Shown: positions 29,581 to 40,225, numbered from the stretch's first letter. The stretch: 64,000 bases of DNA from Chitinophagaceae bacterium (GCA_026415715.1 JAOAGO010000010.1:1-64000), one strand, 5' to 3'. The notes: generated from the letters alone by a model not told the origin. Program-made: numbers and translations.

Positions 29581-30339
29581 AACGGGCCGATCAAGATATT
29601 CAAGCTTTGTGGTTGCCGGCTTCAGAAGTCGAATTCAGCCAAATTTCTGCGCTTCGCTTTATAATACGATACATGGCTGATGCAAAAAGCATTTGCCTCT
29701 GGCGTATAGATTCGGATGCTTATTTTTCAAAAAAAATCGAGTTAACCTATCTCTCTCCCTCTCACTTTTCATCTTTCCTACATCTAAATAGAAAAATTAA
29801 ACTTAAATTTTAAAATGATATGTTTAGTATGAGAATTAATTTTTAAAAAGATAAATAATTTTAACATGAAAAAAATAATGAGAAAAAAAAGCACGATGAA
29901 CTGTGTATTCTCTATTCATCCGACAGTTTAATATGAATCTGCGGATGGGGGATAGATAACTTTGTAAAGAATAAATACATGATAAGAATATTGTGGAAGG
30001 CAGATATTTGAGTTTTCTTTTTTCTTACCTGACATAAAAAAAAATTTTTCTTTAAATTTTTCACTAAAATTTTCATATCTGACTCAATTACCCGGGATAA
30101 ATAAAACAGCATGACTGAACCAGAATTTTAATGATTATTGAAATCAAATACCAGGAAGTGAAAACCTGGTTTTCAGGGAACATTGAAATATTTTTTTATT
30201 TATAAAAGTTGGAGTAAGCACCATTTCTTTTCCATAAAATATAATTTTGTGAATTACTAAGCAGTTTCTAAATTTAAAGTCGGAATGAATGTTTCCTGAT
30301 TAATTCCTTAAGTATTCCGTAATCATTAAACGAATCGAA

Positions 30340-30717
30340 GTGAGATATATTAATGCCAGCGGGATATTTATAATTCTTTTATACTCATGTACCTCCAGCA
30401 AAACTCAAATTTTTTCTTTTAAAGATAGCAGCGATATACATTTAAAAAAAAATCAAAAATTTATTATTGAATTGCCTACTACCATGGGTACAGGTTACCG
30501 ATGGCACATAACGGACTCGGCGTATAAATCATGTCTTCAGCTGGATTCCATAAAGGTAATCAGTGATCAAAAAGTGGACGATGGAAAAGATATTCAGCAA
30601 TTTTATTTTAAAAGTATTAAGTCAGGTAAATGTGTTTTATTTTTTATAAGAAAAAGGCCTTGGGAAGGAAATGAAAAGAAAGACAAAGAAAAATTATTTC
30701 AAGTTTACATACAATAA
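30340..30717 (+). CDS. Chagasin-like (I42 family) cysteine protease inhibitor, predicted lipoprotein
   Basis: ILLYSC lipobox; LPTTMGTGYRWHI (BC-loop-like) and FFIRKRPWEG (RPW FG-loop-like); GTG start. Confidence 0.75.
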   Translation: MRYINASGIFIILLYSCTSSKTQIFSFKDSSDIHLKKNQKFIIELPTTMGTGYRWHITDSAYKSCLQLDSIKVISDQKVDDGKDIQQFYFKSIKSGKCVLFFIRKRPWEGNEKKDKEKLFQVYIQ

Positions 30718-30751
30718 ACAATTTTATTATAAACTTTTAAACTATTAAGCC

Positions 30752-31822
30752 ATGAAACCGATTTGTCATTATTCAGTATTGTTGGTTGCAGTAATTTTCA
30801 TTTCAAAATTCTCGTTCAGCCAACCAAACATTCAGTTGCCTCAAAAATATTTAGTCAGAGAGGCATTAGCACCGGATAATATCAAATCGCTTTTGCTGGA
30901 ACAGCGTAAGCTGATTGCAGAAAAAAAATTAAATTTTAATGTTGGATTTACTGCTGCCAGTCTAAAACCATTAAATCTGTTGGCCGGTGAAAATGAAATT
31001 TCTTCAGACGAGGCATTAAAAATTAAAAATTTTCTGGCGAAACGCACCTTATCGCCAGAAGTAATTGAAATTTTAAAAAAATCTGTTCTGCCATGCCAGG
31101 CTACCGGTCGTAAATATGATGCAAGGACCCAAGGTCTAGTTACGCCTGTAAGAGATCAACGATGCGGAAATTGCTGGGCATATTCTGCCGTTGGGGCATA
31201 CGAATCCAGTTATAAAAAAGTAAATGGAACTTTTATAGATGCCTCTGAACAACATGCCGTAAATTGTGTAGCAGGTGATTGTAATGGAGGACTTGCTTAC
31301 AGAGTTATGGAGTGGATGGTAAATGAAAATAAATTTTTATCCACGGAAACTGCAATTCCTGATGTTGGCGTTGAACAACCCTGTAGTAGTGCGCCGGCTG
31401 CAACTAATTATTATGCTACTGAATGGGGAGTTGTTGATCCTTCGGGAGATATAAATAAAATTCCTAGTGTGAGTGCAATCAAAGAGGCTATCTGCAAATA
31501 CGGCCCCGTAGCGGCCAGTGTTCAGGTTACTCCTTTATTTCAGAATTATACTAACGGCGTCTTTTTTGAATTTGAAAGCAATTATAACAACCCGACTTCA
31601 AATCACGCAATAGTAATTGTAGGCTGGGATGATGATAAACAAGCCTGGCTGATTAAAAACTCATGGGGTACAGATTGGGGAGAAGATGGTTATATGTGGA
31701 TAAAATACAACAGCAATAATATTGGTCGTCGAGCTGCCTGGATAGTAGCTAAAAAGTTTAATAAATTCAATGTAAACCCTAAAATCCTTCAAAAACAAAT
31801 AATCAATCCAGGCAATCAATAA
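30752..31822 (+). CDS. Secreted C1A papain-like cysteine protease
   Basis: Signal peptide; VRDQRCGNCWAYSAVGAYES (Cys), NHAIVIVGWDDD (His), IKNSWGTDWGEDGYMWI (Asn). Confidence 0.93.
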   Translation: MKPICHYSVLLVAVIFISKFSFSQPNIQLPQKYLVREALAPDNIKSLLLEQRKLIAEKKLNFNVGFTAASLKPLNLLAGENEISSDEALKIKNFLAKRTLSPEVIEILKKSVLPCQATGRKYDARTQGLVTPVRDQRCGNCWAYSAVGAYESSYKKVNGTFIDASEQHAVNCVAGDCNGGLAYRVMEWMVNENKFLSTETAIPDVGVEQPCSSAPAATNYYATEWGVVDPSGDINKIPSVSAIKEAICKYGPVAASVQVTPLFQNYTNGVFFEFESNYNNPTSNHAIVIVGWDDDKQAWLIKNSWGTDWGEDGYMWIKYNSNNIGRRAAWIVAKKFNKFNVNPKILQKQIINPGNQ

Positions 31823-31843
31823 TTTTTATTTCTCAAAATCTCT

Positions 31844-31872
31844 GGCCGTTGTATTCATCACAACGGCCTTTT
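31844..31872 (+). terminator. Intrinsic terminator of inhibitor-protease unit
   Basis: Stem ggccgttgt (31844-31852)/acaacggcc (31860-31868), loop attcatc, then TTTT. Confidence 0.7.
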
Positions 31873-32138
31873 GATTTCAAATTTATTATCCGAACCCTGG
31901 AACGTAAGGTTCAAAACTTTGAATTTCTGTGATTCAAAAAATTTTCAAAGTTTAAATTTTAATTAGCAGAATTTCTGTTTGTCATTTCATATATTCTGAG
32001 GCTCATATGATAAAAGAAAAACTATTGCCGCTCGTGAAATAATTTTAGGGATATGAATTAAAGAAAAAATCTTGATTTAATGTTAAGTTGCAAATGAACA
32101 AATCAACGAATTAACGAATAATGTCTGCATTATTACTG

Positions 32139-33254
32139 CTATTTCACTTTTCGCCCTTTCCATTCATACCGTCCGGCTAATGAAGCAAAGGCAATACCAA
32201 CAGTATATAATATATGAAGAGGTTGAAAAAACGGAAACCAGAGTGCCGCCTTTTTTTTGCGAAAAAATTCTGCAGCTAAATAAAACAAAGGAAATTCGGC
32301 AAGTATTTTGGCCACAAACAAAAACAAGGCATATTTGAAGAAATGCTTTTCAAAAATTCCGGCCACAAGTAGAGCCGGTATTGAAATATTCATCAAAAAC
32401 ACCAGAAAAATCACCGGGAACAATCGTTTATCCCTGTAGTGAAAAGCTTTGCTGGCCCACCGGATACGTTGTTGAATAAAAGATTTCAAATCAGGTTGAG
32501 GCTTAGTTTTAACGATGGCTTGCGGCGATTTGACATAGTGTACGCCTGCGGGATAGCGTTTCCATATTTTATACATCAGCAGCATATCATCTCCTGATGC
32601 AATGTGATCAATCCCCTCAAATCCATTTACCGAATCAAAAGCTTCTTTGGTATAACTGATATTCGCTCCGTTGCTCAGGGTGAGCATTTGATAATGAACG
32701 GCTACTCCCGTTACCGCCTGCAGCATCATAAAATCCATGCTCTGAAACATCTGAAACCAGCGGCTGTCATCTTCCATCAGCACAGGCCCGGCCAAGAATA
32801 CCGAATGATTTATCGCGGAAAAGGACACCAGGGTTCTGATCCATTCCGGCCCGGCCACACAATCTGCATCCGTACAAACAATCCGCTCTCCTTTTGCCTC
32901 CCTTATGGCGGCTGCAATAGCTTTTTTCTTGTGTGCCGTACCCGGTTCGGCCGTTAAGTTTAAAAGCCGTACACCCGGAAATTTTTTCACTTCCTCATCT
33001 GTTCCGTCACTCGAATGATCATCAGCCACTATAATTTCGGTTAGTTCTTTCGGATAATGCTGTTGCCGTAGAGACTGCAAGAGTCGCCCGATATTTTCTT
33101 TTTCATTGCGAGCGGGAATAATAACGGTTATCTTTTGAGGAATTATTTCTGCCGGAGGCTCAAATACCGGAATGTTTTTCCATAATAAGGCATACCGCCA
33201 TAACAAGGCCGCATATAAAGCCGACACTCCTGTCACTAAAATGAGGACTACCAT
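32139..33254 (-). CDS. Glycosyltransferase family 2, membrane-anchored
   Basis: KITVIIPARNEKENIGRLLQSL, IVADDHSSDGT, VCTDADC, QQRIRWASK. Confidence 0.9.
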   Translation of the reverse strand: MVVLILVTGVSALYAALLWRYALLWKNIPVFEPPAEIIPQKITVIIPARNEKENIGRLLQSLRQQHYPKELTEIIVADDHSSDGTDEEVKKFPGVRLLNLTAEPGTAHKKKAIAAAIREAKGERIVCTDADCVAGPEWIRTLVSFSAINHSVFLAGPVLMEDDSRWFQMFQSMDFMMLQAVTGVAVHYQMLTLSNGANISYTKEAFDSVNGFEGIDHIASGDDMLLMYKIWKRYPAGVHYVKSPQAIVKTKPQPDLKSFIQQRIRWASKAFHYRDKRLFPVIFLVFLMNISIPALLVAGIFEKHFFKYALFLFVAKILAEFPLFYLAAEFFRKKKAALWFPFFQPLHILYTVGIAFASLAGRYEWKGRKVK

Positions 33255-33276
33255 CCCGGCAAAGCTATCGGAAATA

Positions 33277-34092
33277 TCATGACAGGATACACTCTGTTAT
33301 TTTTTCCGCATGTTTTTCATGAAGCACCTGATGTCCGCTTTCTATTATTTGCAAAGAGACAAATGATTCAATTCCTCTCCGAAATCGTTGTCCGGCGGCC
33401 GGAAGAATGATGCGGTCATACCGGCCATAGAGTATTCTTACCGGCGTTTGATGCTCTTTGATCTTGCTTTTAATGTCCGGTATCCGGGGTTTGATTTTGC
33501 GCAAAGAAGTCCACCTGCGATATAGTAATCGTCTCACTTCTTCTTTATCAATATAATAGTTTACAAACTTGTATATGCTTTCATTTACCAGTCCGCCGCG
33601 ATTTAACAGTTTCAACACCGACAGAAACCAGTAAGGTTTTTGCATGGTATAACGAAACAGACGGTTGCCGCCTGAGGTTTGCGAGGCCAGCCAGTACCAA
33701 AAATTTACTTTCAGCCCGTCGGGGGCCAGCAAAACAATTTTTTTCACTTTTTCGGGTATTTGCTGATAGAGAGACAACAGCATGCGCCCCCCCAGGCTAA
33801 AACCCAGTAATGAAATTTTTTCATTCTGATGTTCAGGAAAAGAAAAAACAAATCCGGCAATTTTCTGTAAGTCATCATGGGTAAATAGCAGCGAATCGCA
33901 CCATTGCGTCCGCCCATGAAAAGGAAGGTCAACAGCATAAACGGAAAAATGTTCAGGAAGATATTTTTCCAAAAAAGCAAAAGCACCGGCTTCTTCGTCG
34001 TAGCCGTGAAAACATAGCAAAGGGCAGGTTCCTGAACCCCAGCGACATATCCGCAATTCAGCATCGCCGATAGTAAAAAAAAACTCTTTCAT
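33277..34092 (-). CDS. Alpha/beta hydrolase
   Basis: LLCFHGYDEEAGAF, SLLGFSLGGRMLLSLY, ILYGRYDRIILP, ESGHQVLHE. Confidence 0.88.
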   Translation of the reverse strand: MKEFFFTIGDAELRICRWGSGTCPLLCFHGYDEEAGAFAFLEKYLPEHFSVYAVDLPFHGRTQWCDSLLFTHDDLQKIAGFVFSFPEHQNEKISLLGFSLGGRMLLSLYQQIPEKVKKIVLLAPDGLKVNFWYWLASQTSGGNRLFRYTMQKPYWFLSVLKLLNRGGLVNESIYKFVNYYIDKEEVRRLLYRRWTSLRKIKPRIPDIKSKIKEHQTPVRILYGRYDRIILPAAGQRFRRGIESFVSLQIIESGHQVLHEKHAEKITECILS

Positions 34093-34166
34093 AAAAATTT
34101 TTTCCGCCCCTGATGATTGTCAATTCAAAAATAAGATTAATTTTGATTGGTTGCACAAACAACTGT

Positions 34167-34610
34167 ATGCCAAACAACCAATTCAGAAAGGGCGAATTGT
34201 ACAGTTTTATAACAGGAAAAGCCTCAACGGCGATAGCCCGAAGGCTTCAGAAAAAATTTAACGATGCAGGGTTAAACCTGACCATTGAACAATGGAGCGT
34301 TTTATATCATTTATGGAAAAAAGACGGCATCAGCCAGCAGGAACTTTGCAACGCTTCCTTTCGGGACAAGCCTAGCATCACAAGGCTGGTGGACAACCTG
34401 GAAAAACAAAATCTTGTGAGACGTGTGCCTTCTGAAAGAGACAGAAGAATTAATCTCATCTTTCTTACCAAACAGGCTCAAAAATTGCAGGAAGAAACGA
34501 TGCACTTGGCTGAAGAAACCCTGAATGAAGCGCTGGAAACCGTACCTCCTGAAAAAATTGAAGTTTGTAAACAAGTTTTACAGATAGTGTATGATAATTT
34601 AAACAAATAA
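34167..34610 (+). CDS. MarR family transcriptional regulator
   Basis: QQELCNASFRDKPSITRLVDNLEKQNLVRRVPSERDRRINLIFLT. Confidence 0.92.
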   Translation: MPNNQFRKGELYSFITGKASTAIARRLQKKFNDAGLNLTIEQWSVLYHLWKKDGISQQELCNASFRDKPSITRLVDNLEKQNLVRRVPSERDRRINLIFLTKQAQKLQEETMHLAEETLNEALETVPPEKIEVCKQVLQIVYDNLNK

Positions 34611-34634
34611 ATTTCTAAAATAAACCTTTTCGTC

Positions 34635-36425
34635 ATGACTACAAGTGCCGCAACCCATACCGTTCTGAAAGGCGGAGAATGGCTGATAAAAGACTCGTTG
34701 CCCGCGGAAACTTTTACACCCGAAGATTTTTCGGAAGAACAGAACATGGTAAAAGAAACCTGCAACCAGTTTCTGGATACCGAAGTGTATCCGATACTTG
34801 ACCGTATTGATAAATTGGAACCGGGCCTGATGAAGTCGCTGTTGCAAAAAACCGGTGAGTTGGGTTTATTGGCTGTTTCTTTTCCCGAAGAGTACGGAGG
34901 AATGGGAAAAGATTTTGTCACTTCCACAATCGTAAATGAATATCTGGGTGCCGGACATTCTTTTTCCGTGGCCATAGCCGCCCATACGGGTATTGGCACC
35001 CTGCCGATTTTGTATTTCGGAACGGAAGAACAAAAAAGAAAATATCTGCCCAAATTGTTAAGCGGTGAGTGGGCAGGCGCTTACGGCCTTACCGAACCGG
35101 GCAGCGGCAGCGATGCACTGGGCGCCAAAACCACTGCACGACTGAGCGAAGACGGAAAATACTACATTTTAAATGGCCAGAAAATCTGGATTACCAACGG
35201 CGGTTTTGCCGATGTTTATACTGTTTTTGCCAAGATAGACGGAGAAAAATTCACCGCATTCATCGTTGAAAGGGGAACTGAAGGTTTTACACAAGGACCT
35301 GAAGAGCATAAAATGGGCATAAAAGGCTCTTCCACCGTACAACTGTATTTTCAGGACTGTAAAGTGCCGGTTGAAAACGTGCTGGGCGAAATCGGGAAAG
35401 GACATAAAATTGCTTTTAATATTCTGAACATCGGAAGGTTAAAACTGGCCGCTGCGGCAGTGGGCGGTTCCAAGCGTTCTATTACGGCCTCTGTTGAGTA
35501 TGCCAAAACCAGAGAGCAGTTTAAGCAACCCATCGCCAACTTCGGAGCTATTCAGCACAAACTGGCAGAAATGGCCATCCGCACTTTTGTTTGCGAAAGC
35601 GCCATTTACCGAACTGCCGGACTGATTCATGCCAAAGAACAGGAACTGCTTCAGGCCGGAAAACCCTATCATGAATCATTGCTGGGTGCGGCAGAAGAAT
35701 ACGCCATTGAGTGTGCCATGCTGAAAGTGGATGGCAGCGAAGTATTGGACTTTGTGGTAGATGAAGGCGTACAAATTCATGGCGGTAACGGATTCAGTGA
35801 TGAATATAATATTTCAAGAGCTTACCGCGACAGCCGGATTAACCGGATATATGAAGGCACCAATGAAATCAACCGGCTCTTAACCCTTGATATGACATTG
35901 AAAAGAGCCATGCAGGGCAGAATAAACCTGATGGGACCCGCCATGGAGGCGGCCAAAGAACTGATGAGCATACCGGATTTCGGGGCAGAGGATGATATGC
36001 CTTACGCAAAAGAAAAAAAACTGATAGGAAATTTTAAAAAAGCTATTTTACTGACTGCCGGCGCAGCCGTTCAGAAACTGATGATGAAGCTGGAAACCGA
36101 ACAGGAAATTCTGATGAACATTGCCGATATGGCTATCCTTACCTATAATGCCGAAAGCGCTCTGCTTCGGGTTATGAAGCAAACGGAAAAAACCGGCGAA
36201 GAAAACATTCTGACCGGTCTTATGATGCGTACGTACCTGTATGACGCTGCAGATAAAATTTACAAACACGGAAAAGATGCCCTAAACGCTTTTGCCGAAG
36301 GCGATGATATTCGGATGCTTATGATGGGCCTTAAACGATTTACCAAAACCGAACCGTTTAATGCAAAAGAAGCCCGACGCAGCGTTGCTCAGGCATTGAT
36401 TCGGGAAGGAAAATACTGTTTTTAA
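34635..36425 (+). CDS. Acyl-CoA dehydrogenase family protein
   Basis: AYGLTEPGSGSDALGAKTTA, NGQKIWITNGGFADVYTVFA, QIHGGNGFSDEYNISRAYRDSRINRIYEGTNEI. Confidence 0.95.
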   Translation: MTTSAATHTVLKGGEWLIKDSLPAETFTPEDFSEEQNMVKETCNQFLDTEVYPILDRIDKLEPGLMKSLLQKTGELGLLAVSFPEEYGGMGKDFVTSTIVNEYLGAGHSFSVAIAAHTGIGTLPILYFGTEEQKRKYLPKLLSGEWAGAYGLTEPGSGSDALGAKTTARLSEDGKYYILNGQKIWITNGGFADVYTVFAKIDGEKFTAFIVERGTEGFTQGPEEHKMGIKGSSTVQLYFQDCKVPVENVLGEIGKGHKIAFNILNIGRLKLAAAAVGGSKRSITASVEYAKTREQFKQPIANFGAIQHKLAEMAIRTFVCESAIYRTAGLIHAKEQELLQAGKPYHESLLGAAEEYAIECAMLKVDGSEVLDFVVDEGVQIHGGNGFSDEYNISRAYRDSRINRIYEGTNEINRLLTLDMTLKRAMQGRINLMGPAMEAAKELMSIPDFGAEDDMPYAKEKKLIGNFKKAILLTAGAAVQKLMMKLETEQEILMNIADMAILTYNAESALLRVMKQTEKTGEENILTGLMMRTYLYDAADKIYKHGKDALNAFAEGDDIRMLMMGLKRFTKTEPFNAKEARRSVAQALIREGKYCF

Positions 36426-36462
36426 CTGGCACATTCTGATACAAAGCAGCCTCTGAAAGTCC

Positions 36463-37174
36463 TCAGGCGTAGAGTGAACTTCTGTAACCATATAGCTCTT
36501 TCAACTCCTGGCGGGTTTTCAGAATTTCTCTTACATTTTTAATCCGGCGTCCCTCAAAATAAATGCCTGCGGAAATAAAAACAGCGGAGATAGGGTTAGA
36601 CATATGATATAATAATTGTCCTTACTGAATATTAATGCTTTCCGTTAAAAAAAAACAGCACGTAACAAACCGCATACATACAACGCGAAAAAAATAACCC
36701 GATACTGATAAATAATCTTCCGGTACCTTTATGATGGTGTACTATAATATTCATGTAATAGAGAAAATAATACAATAAAACCGAAAAAATTAATAGAAGT
36801 CCTGGCCCTAATAGAAGTGAAATACCTGTTGATGTAAATCCAAGGGTTAAAAACACAAAGAATTCAACAAGCAAATACACGACAATTGTTGTTTTTAACC
36901 GAAAAGAAAAATCCCTGGAAGGACTCAGATAAACCAGAAACAGCAGCGTTAATGGCGTTTCCAGAAAATAACTGAAATATTTCCAATAAAAGATTAAATC
37001 CTGCTTTACATTAATATAATTTTCAATAAAAAAATTGAAGGATAAAAGAAAAAGATAAATTAATAGTAAAATCGGAAAAGTTCTATAAAAAGTTAATCTG
37101 AGCCATAAAATCATAATTACAGGCGCCACTAATGAAATAGTGGATATGATGGCCATGACATGATAAAAAGACAT
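36463..37174 (-). pseudogene. Multi-TM membrane protein, apparently interrupted
   Basis: ORF 36632-37174 ends ...YVLFFFNGKH* just after T9; removing one T gives LFFLTESINIQ*GQLLYHMSNPISAVFISAGIYFEGRRIKNVREILKTRQELKELYG* in one frame. Confidence 0.5.
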
Positions 37175-37371
37175 AGGACAATGGAATTAAGTTTATTCAT
37201 TTTAATGGTTTGGTATTTGTGTTCACAATGTTAAATCATTGTGTTTTTTATTAAAAATTACATTAAATTAATTTTAAAAAATTGAATAGAAACCAAGGTG
37301 CACTAATCGTATTAATACGAAAGTCCTGTTCAGAAAATCATTTTATTACAATAATAACCTTAATATGAATG

Positions 37372-37773
37372 CTAATGATTTACTTCCGGATAGGGCTCTC
37401 CGCGGTGACAGTGCATGCAGGTAACGGTTTTCAGATATTCGGGGCGCTGCTTTTTATCGTACCAGAAATATTTTTTATTGATGTCGATGACCATGGTCAT
37501 CATTTTACGGGCTTCTTCTTTCATCGGCTCGTCGTCAGAAGCATAGTCTAAACTGTCTTTGAAACCTTTTGCCGGAACATGACAGAAATTACATTCCACA
37601 CCCAACGCTTTGTTAAACGAATGCATGATACTATCCAGCATCTCGTCTGATATATCCTGAGGAAGAACTTTCAGATTTCTCTTTTTCTGAACCGGCTGCC
37701 TTACCCAGGCAGTACCCAGAACAGTGAAAAACACAAGCGCCGTAAAAACCCTTATTTTATAATCAAGTACCAT
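37372..37773 (-). CDS. Small diheme c-type cytochrome (photosynthetic reaction centre cytochrome c subunit-like family)
   Basis: CNFCHVPAKGF and CMHCHRGEPYPE; signal anchor MVLDYKIRVFTALVFFTVL. Confidence 0.85.
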   Translation of the reverse strand: MVLDYKIRVFTALVFFTVLGTAWVRQPVQKKRNLKVLPQDISDEMLDSIMHSFNKALGVECNFCHVPAKGFKDSLDYASDDEPMKEEARKMMTMVIDINKKYFWYDKKQRPEYLKTVTCMHCHRGEPYPEVNH

Positions 37774-37824
37774 GACGGGTAATTTGAATGACGTATTTAC
37801 GCATTTCAAAGTGGCATAAGTTAC

Positions 37825-40011
37825 TTAATTTTTTCGCCAGCGCTCAAAAAATTCCCACATCCTAAGTAAATGATCCATACGTTGCCTCAGATTACCCGAA
37901 CGGGTGAGTTCATGATTGGCGCCCGGGTATCTGACATACTCAACGGGGCGGTTCATGGCTTTCAGGCTTTTGTATAACACTTCGCTTTGCACAAAGCCGG
38001 TCCGTCGGTCATTGTCTCCATGCAATATCAGGTAAGGTGTCTTTATATTTTCCACATAATGAACAGGCGATTCCCGCTCAAGAACGGCTTTTGTTTCCTT
38101 TTCCCAGGGATATCCCCCGAAATAATTGGGAATGAGCCGCCAGGCGTTACCTTCTCCAAAAAAAGTAGCCAAATCATATACTCCGCGCTGAGAGCAGGCG
38201 GCACGGAAACGGGAATCGTGAGAAATGATCCACGCTACCAGATAGCCTGCATACGAGCCGCCTGTTATGAATAACTGATTCGTATCAACCCATCCGAGCG
38301 AAATCGTTCTTTGCAACGCATGGAGCACATCATCCGAAGGCCCTTTTCCCCAGTCTTTCATATTGGCTCTTAAAAAAGTTGTTCCATAACCTCCGCTGCC
38401 TCGTGGGTTACTGTACACAACACCATACCCTTTAGCGCAAAAAAACTGAAATTCATGCCACATGGTGGGTTCTCCCGGGCCCCACATGGCCGATGGGCCG
38501 CCATGTATTTCCAGCAGCAACGGATATTTCATGCCCGACTGAAAATCTATTGGCTTCATAACCCAATAATCCACTTCCATTCCTTGTTCATTTCTGAAGC
38601 TGAATTTTTCGGGAACGCTGATTTTTTTCCCCGCCAGCCATCCGGTATTCAAATCACTGATTCGTTTCTGCCGCCTGCCGTCTGCATCACAGACATAAAC
38701 CTCGTAGGGATTTCGTATTTCAGTCTTTACAAAAACAATTTTTCCGGAAGCCACGTCAAAACTCAATATCCCGCTCTGTGCTTCGGTAAGCTGTTCTGTT
38801 TTTGATTTCAGAAAATCATAACGGAAAAGCGGCTGTCCGCCGCCGCTAAGCGCCGAAAAATACAGATAACGTTCATCCTCGCTCCAGGTAATATTGTTTT
38901 TGTTGCGGTCAAAATCAATTTCTTTAATTTTTTGCAAACTGTCGCTTATGGATATTATGCCAAGAACAGGCACACTAACCGTGGCAGACGGACTGAACTG
39001 AAAGGCCAGCCACTTTCCTTTGGGCGAAACACGGGGTGTGGTGTAGTTGATTCCTTTTTTACCAAGCAGTTTACGAAATTGTGTTCCGTCTTTGTTCACG
39101 ATATAGATTGAGCCGTCCAACGAGCGATCGGGATGTGTGGCAGAGTCGGCATTACCGGAAAGTATGATGCGTTGCCCGTCCGGAGTAAATTCCCCATACT
39201 GAAAATGAAAAAAGCCCCGGGTAACCGGACATATTTGAGCCTTCGGCTCAGCTTTTGTTATGAAAAAATGAGTAAAAGAAAGTTTAGACTGTATATCATT
39301 TTCGTCCAGAAAATTCAGCCGGTTGATTACTGTTGCTTTATTGTCTTCTTCATTTTTTCTGAAAAAGCTTCGCACTTCTTCCGGTGTACCGTCAGGATTC
39401 GGTTCGGAAAGTTGTGCGGAATTCAAATCCCTGTTCTCGATTCCGGGTTTTTCCATAGGCCATGAGGGTGGAAGTTTGTTCGGATTTAAAAGAGAATCAT
39501 TCCACAAATCGTCAAAAGGCACTGATGCGGAAAACAAAATTTCTTTCCCGTCAGGACTCCATTTAGGTGCTGAGGCGCCGTACTTATGGTTTGTAATCTG
39601 AATGGCTTCGCCTCCATCCAGGGGTAATACAAAAATCTGTCCCTTGCCGTTAACGTTTCGGATAAAAGCCACCCTGCTCCCGTCGGGACTGATAGCCGGC
39701 TGCGATGCCGTTTGCTCAGAGGTAAGTTTCCTTAATCTTACCGGTTCTTCAAGCTCTGCAAGCCATACAGCGCTGTAGTATTTGTAATTGAAATCCTTTT
39801 TGCTTTCGTTTTCGGGTGCTGCCGAGGTCACTAAAAAAACAGCTTTTTTCCCATCGGCACTCATCGTCACCTGACTTACAGTCTGAATTTTCAGCAAATC
39901 GGTAGCCTGTATGGTTTCTGCCTTCTTCTGGGCAATTACAGCAACCGGTAAAAGAAAAGCGGCACAAATAAAAATCATCTTTTTCCCCATATTGTGGCAC
40001 ATTTGCATCAA
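37825..40011 (-). CDS. S9 family prolyl oligopeptidase / acylaminoacyl peptidase
   Basis: TolB-like propeller repeats (WSPDGKEILFSA); LEIHGGPSAMWG; ITGGSYAGYLVAWIISHD; ILHGDNDRRTG; PGANHELTRSG. Confidence 0.94.
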   Translation of the reverse strand: MMQMCHNMGKKMIFICAAFLLPVAVIAQKKAETIQATDLLKIQTVSQVTMSADGKKAVFLVTSAAPENESKKDFNYKYYSAVWLAELEEPVRLRKLTSEQTASQPAISPDGSRVAFIRNVNGKGQIFVLPLDGGEAIQITNHKYGASAPKWSPDGKEILFSASVPFDDLWNDSLLNPNKLPPSWPMEKPGIENRDLNSAQLSEPNPDGTPEEVRSFFRKNEEDNKATVINRLNFLDENDIQSKLSFTHFFITKAEPKAQICPVTRGFFHFQYGEFTPDGQRIILSGNADSATHPDRSLDGSIYIVNKDGTQFRKLLGKKGINYTTPRVSPKGKWLAFQFSPSATVSVPVLGIISISDSLQKIKEIDFDRNKNNITWSEDERYLYFSALSGGGQPLFRYDFLKSKTEQLTEAQSGILSFDVASGKIVFVKTEIRNPYEVYVCDADGRRQKRISDLNTGWLAGKKISVPEKFSFRNEQGMEVDYWVMKPIDFQSGMKYPLLLEIHGGPSAMWGPGEPTMWHEFQFFCAKGYGVVYSNPRGSGGYGTTFLRANMKDWGKGPSDDVLHALQRTISLGWVDTNQLFITGGSYAGYLVAWIISHDSRFRAACSQRGVYDLATFFGEGNAWRLIPNYFGGYPWEKETKAVLERESPVHYVENIKTPYLILHGDNDRRTGFVQSEVLYKSLKAMNRPVEYVRYPGANHELTRSGNLRQRMDHLLRMWEFFERWRKN

Positions 40012-40225
40012 TCAAAATAAGGCTTTTTTATTCAAACCCGAAAAACCGGTTCAAACCCAATTCATAAGACAAAGGGTAAGCGGAAAGATAATAACTCAGG
40101 GAAATTTTCGGATAAATGAAATGACCATGGAAGCTACTGAGAAAGCCGGTTTCAGATTGTGTTATGTTGAGTTGTGAAACAAAATACAACCATCATATTC
40201 CGGCAAAAAGGAATGTGAGAAAAGC

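Noticed and set aside
29535-29813. 92-aa ORF after the AlkA-like gene
   Set aside because: Begins inside the upstream gene in another frame, low-complexity C-terminus, no motif
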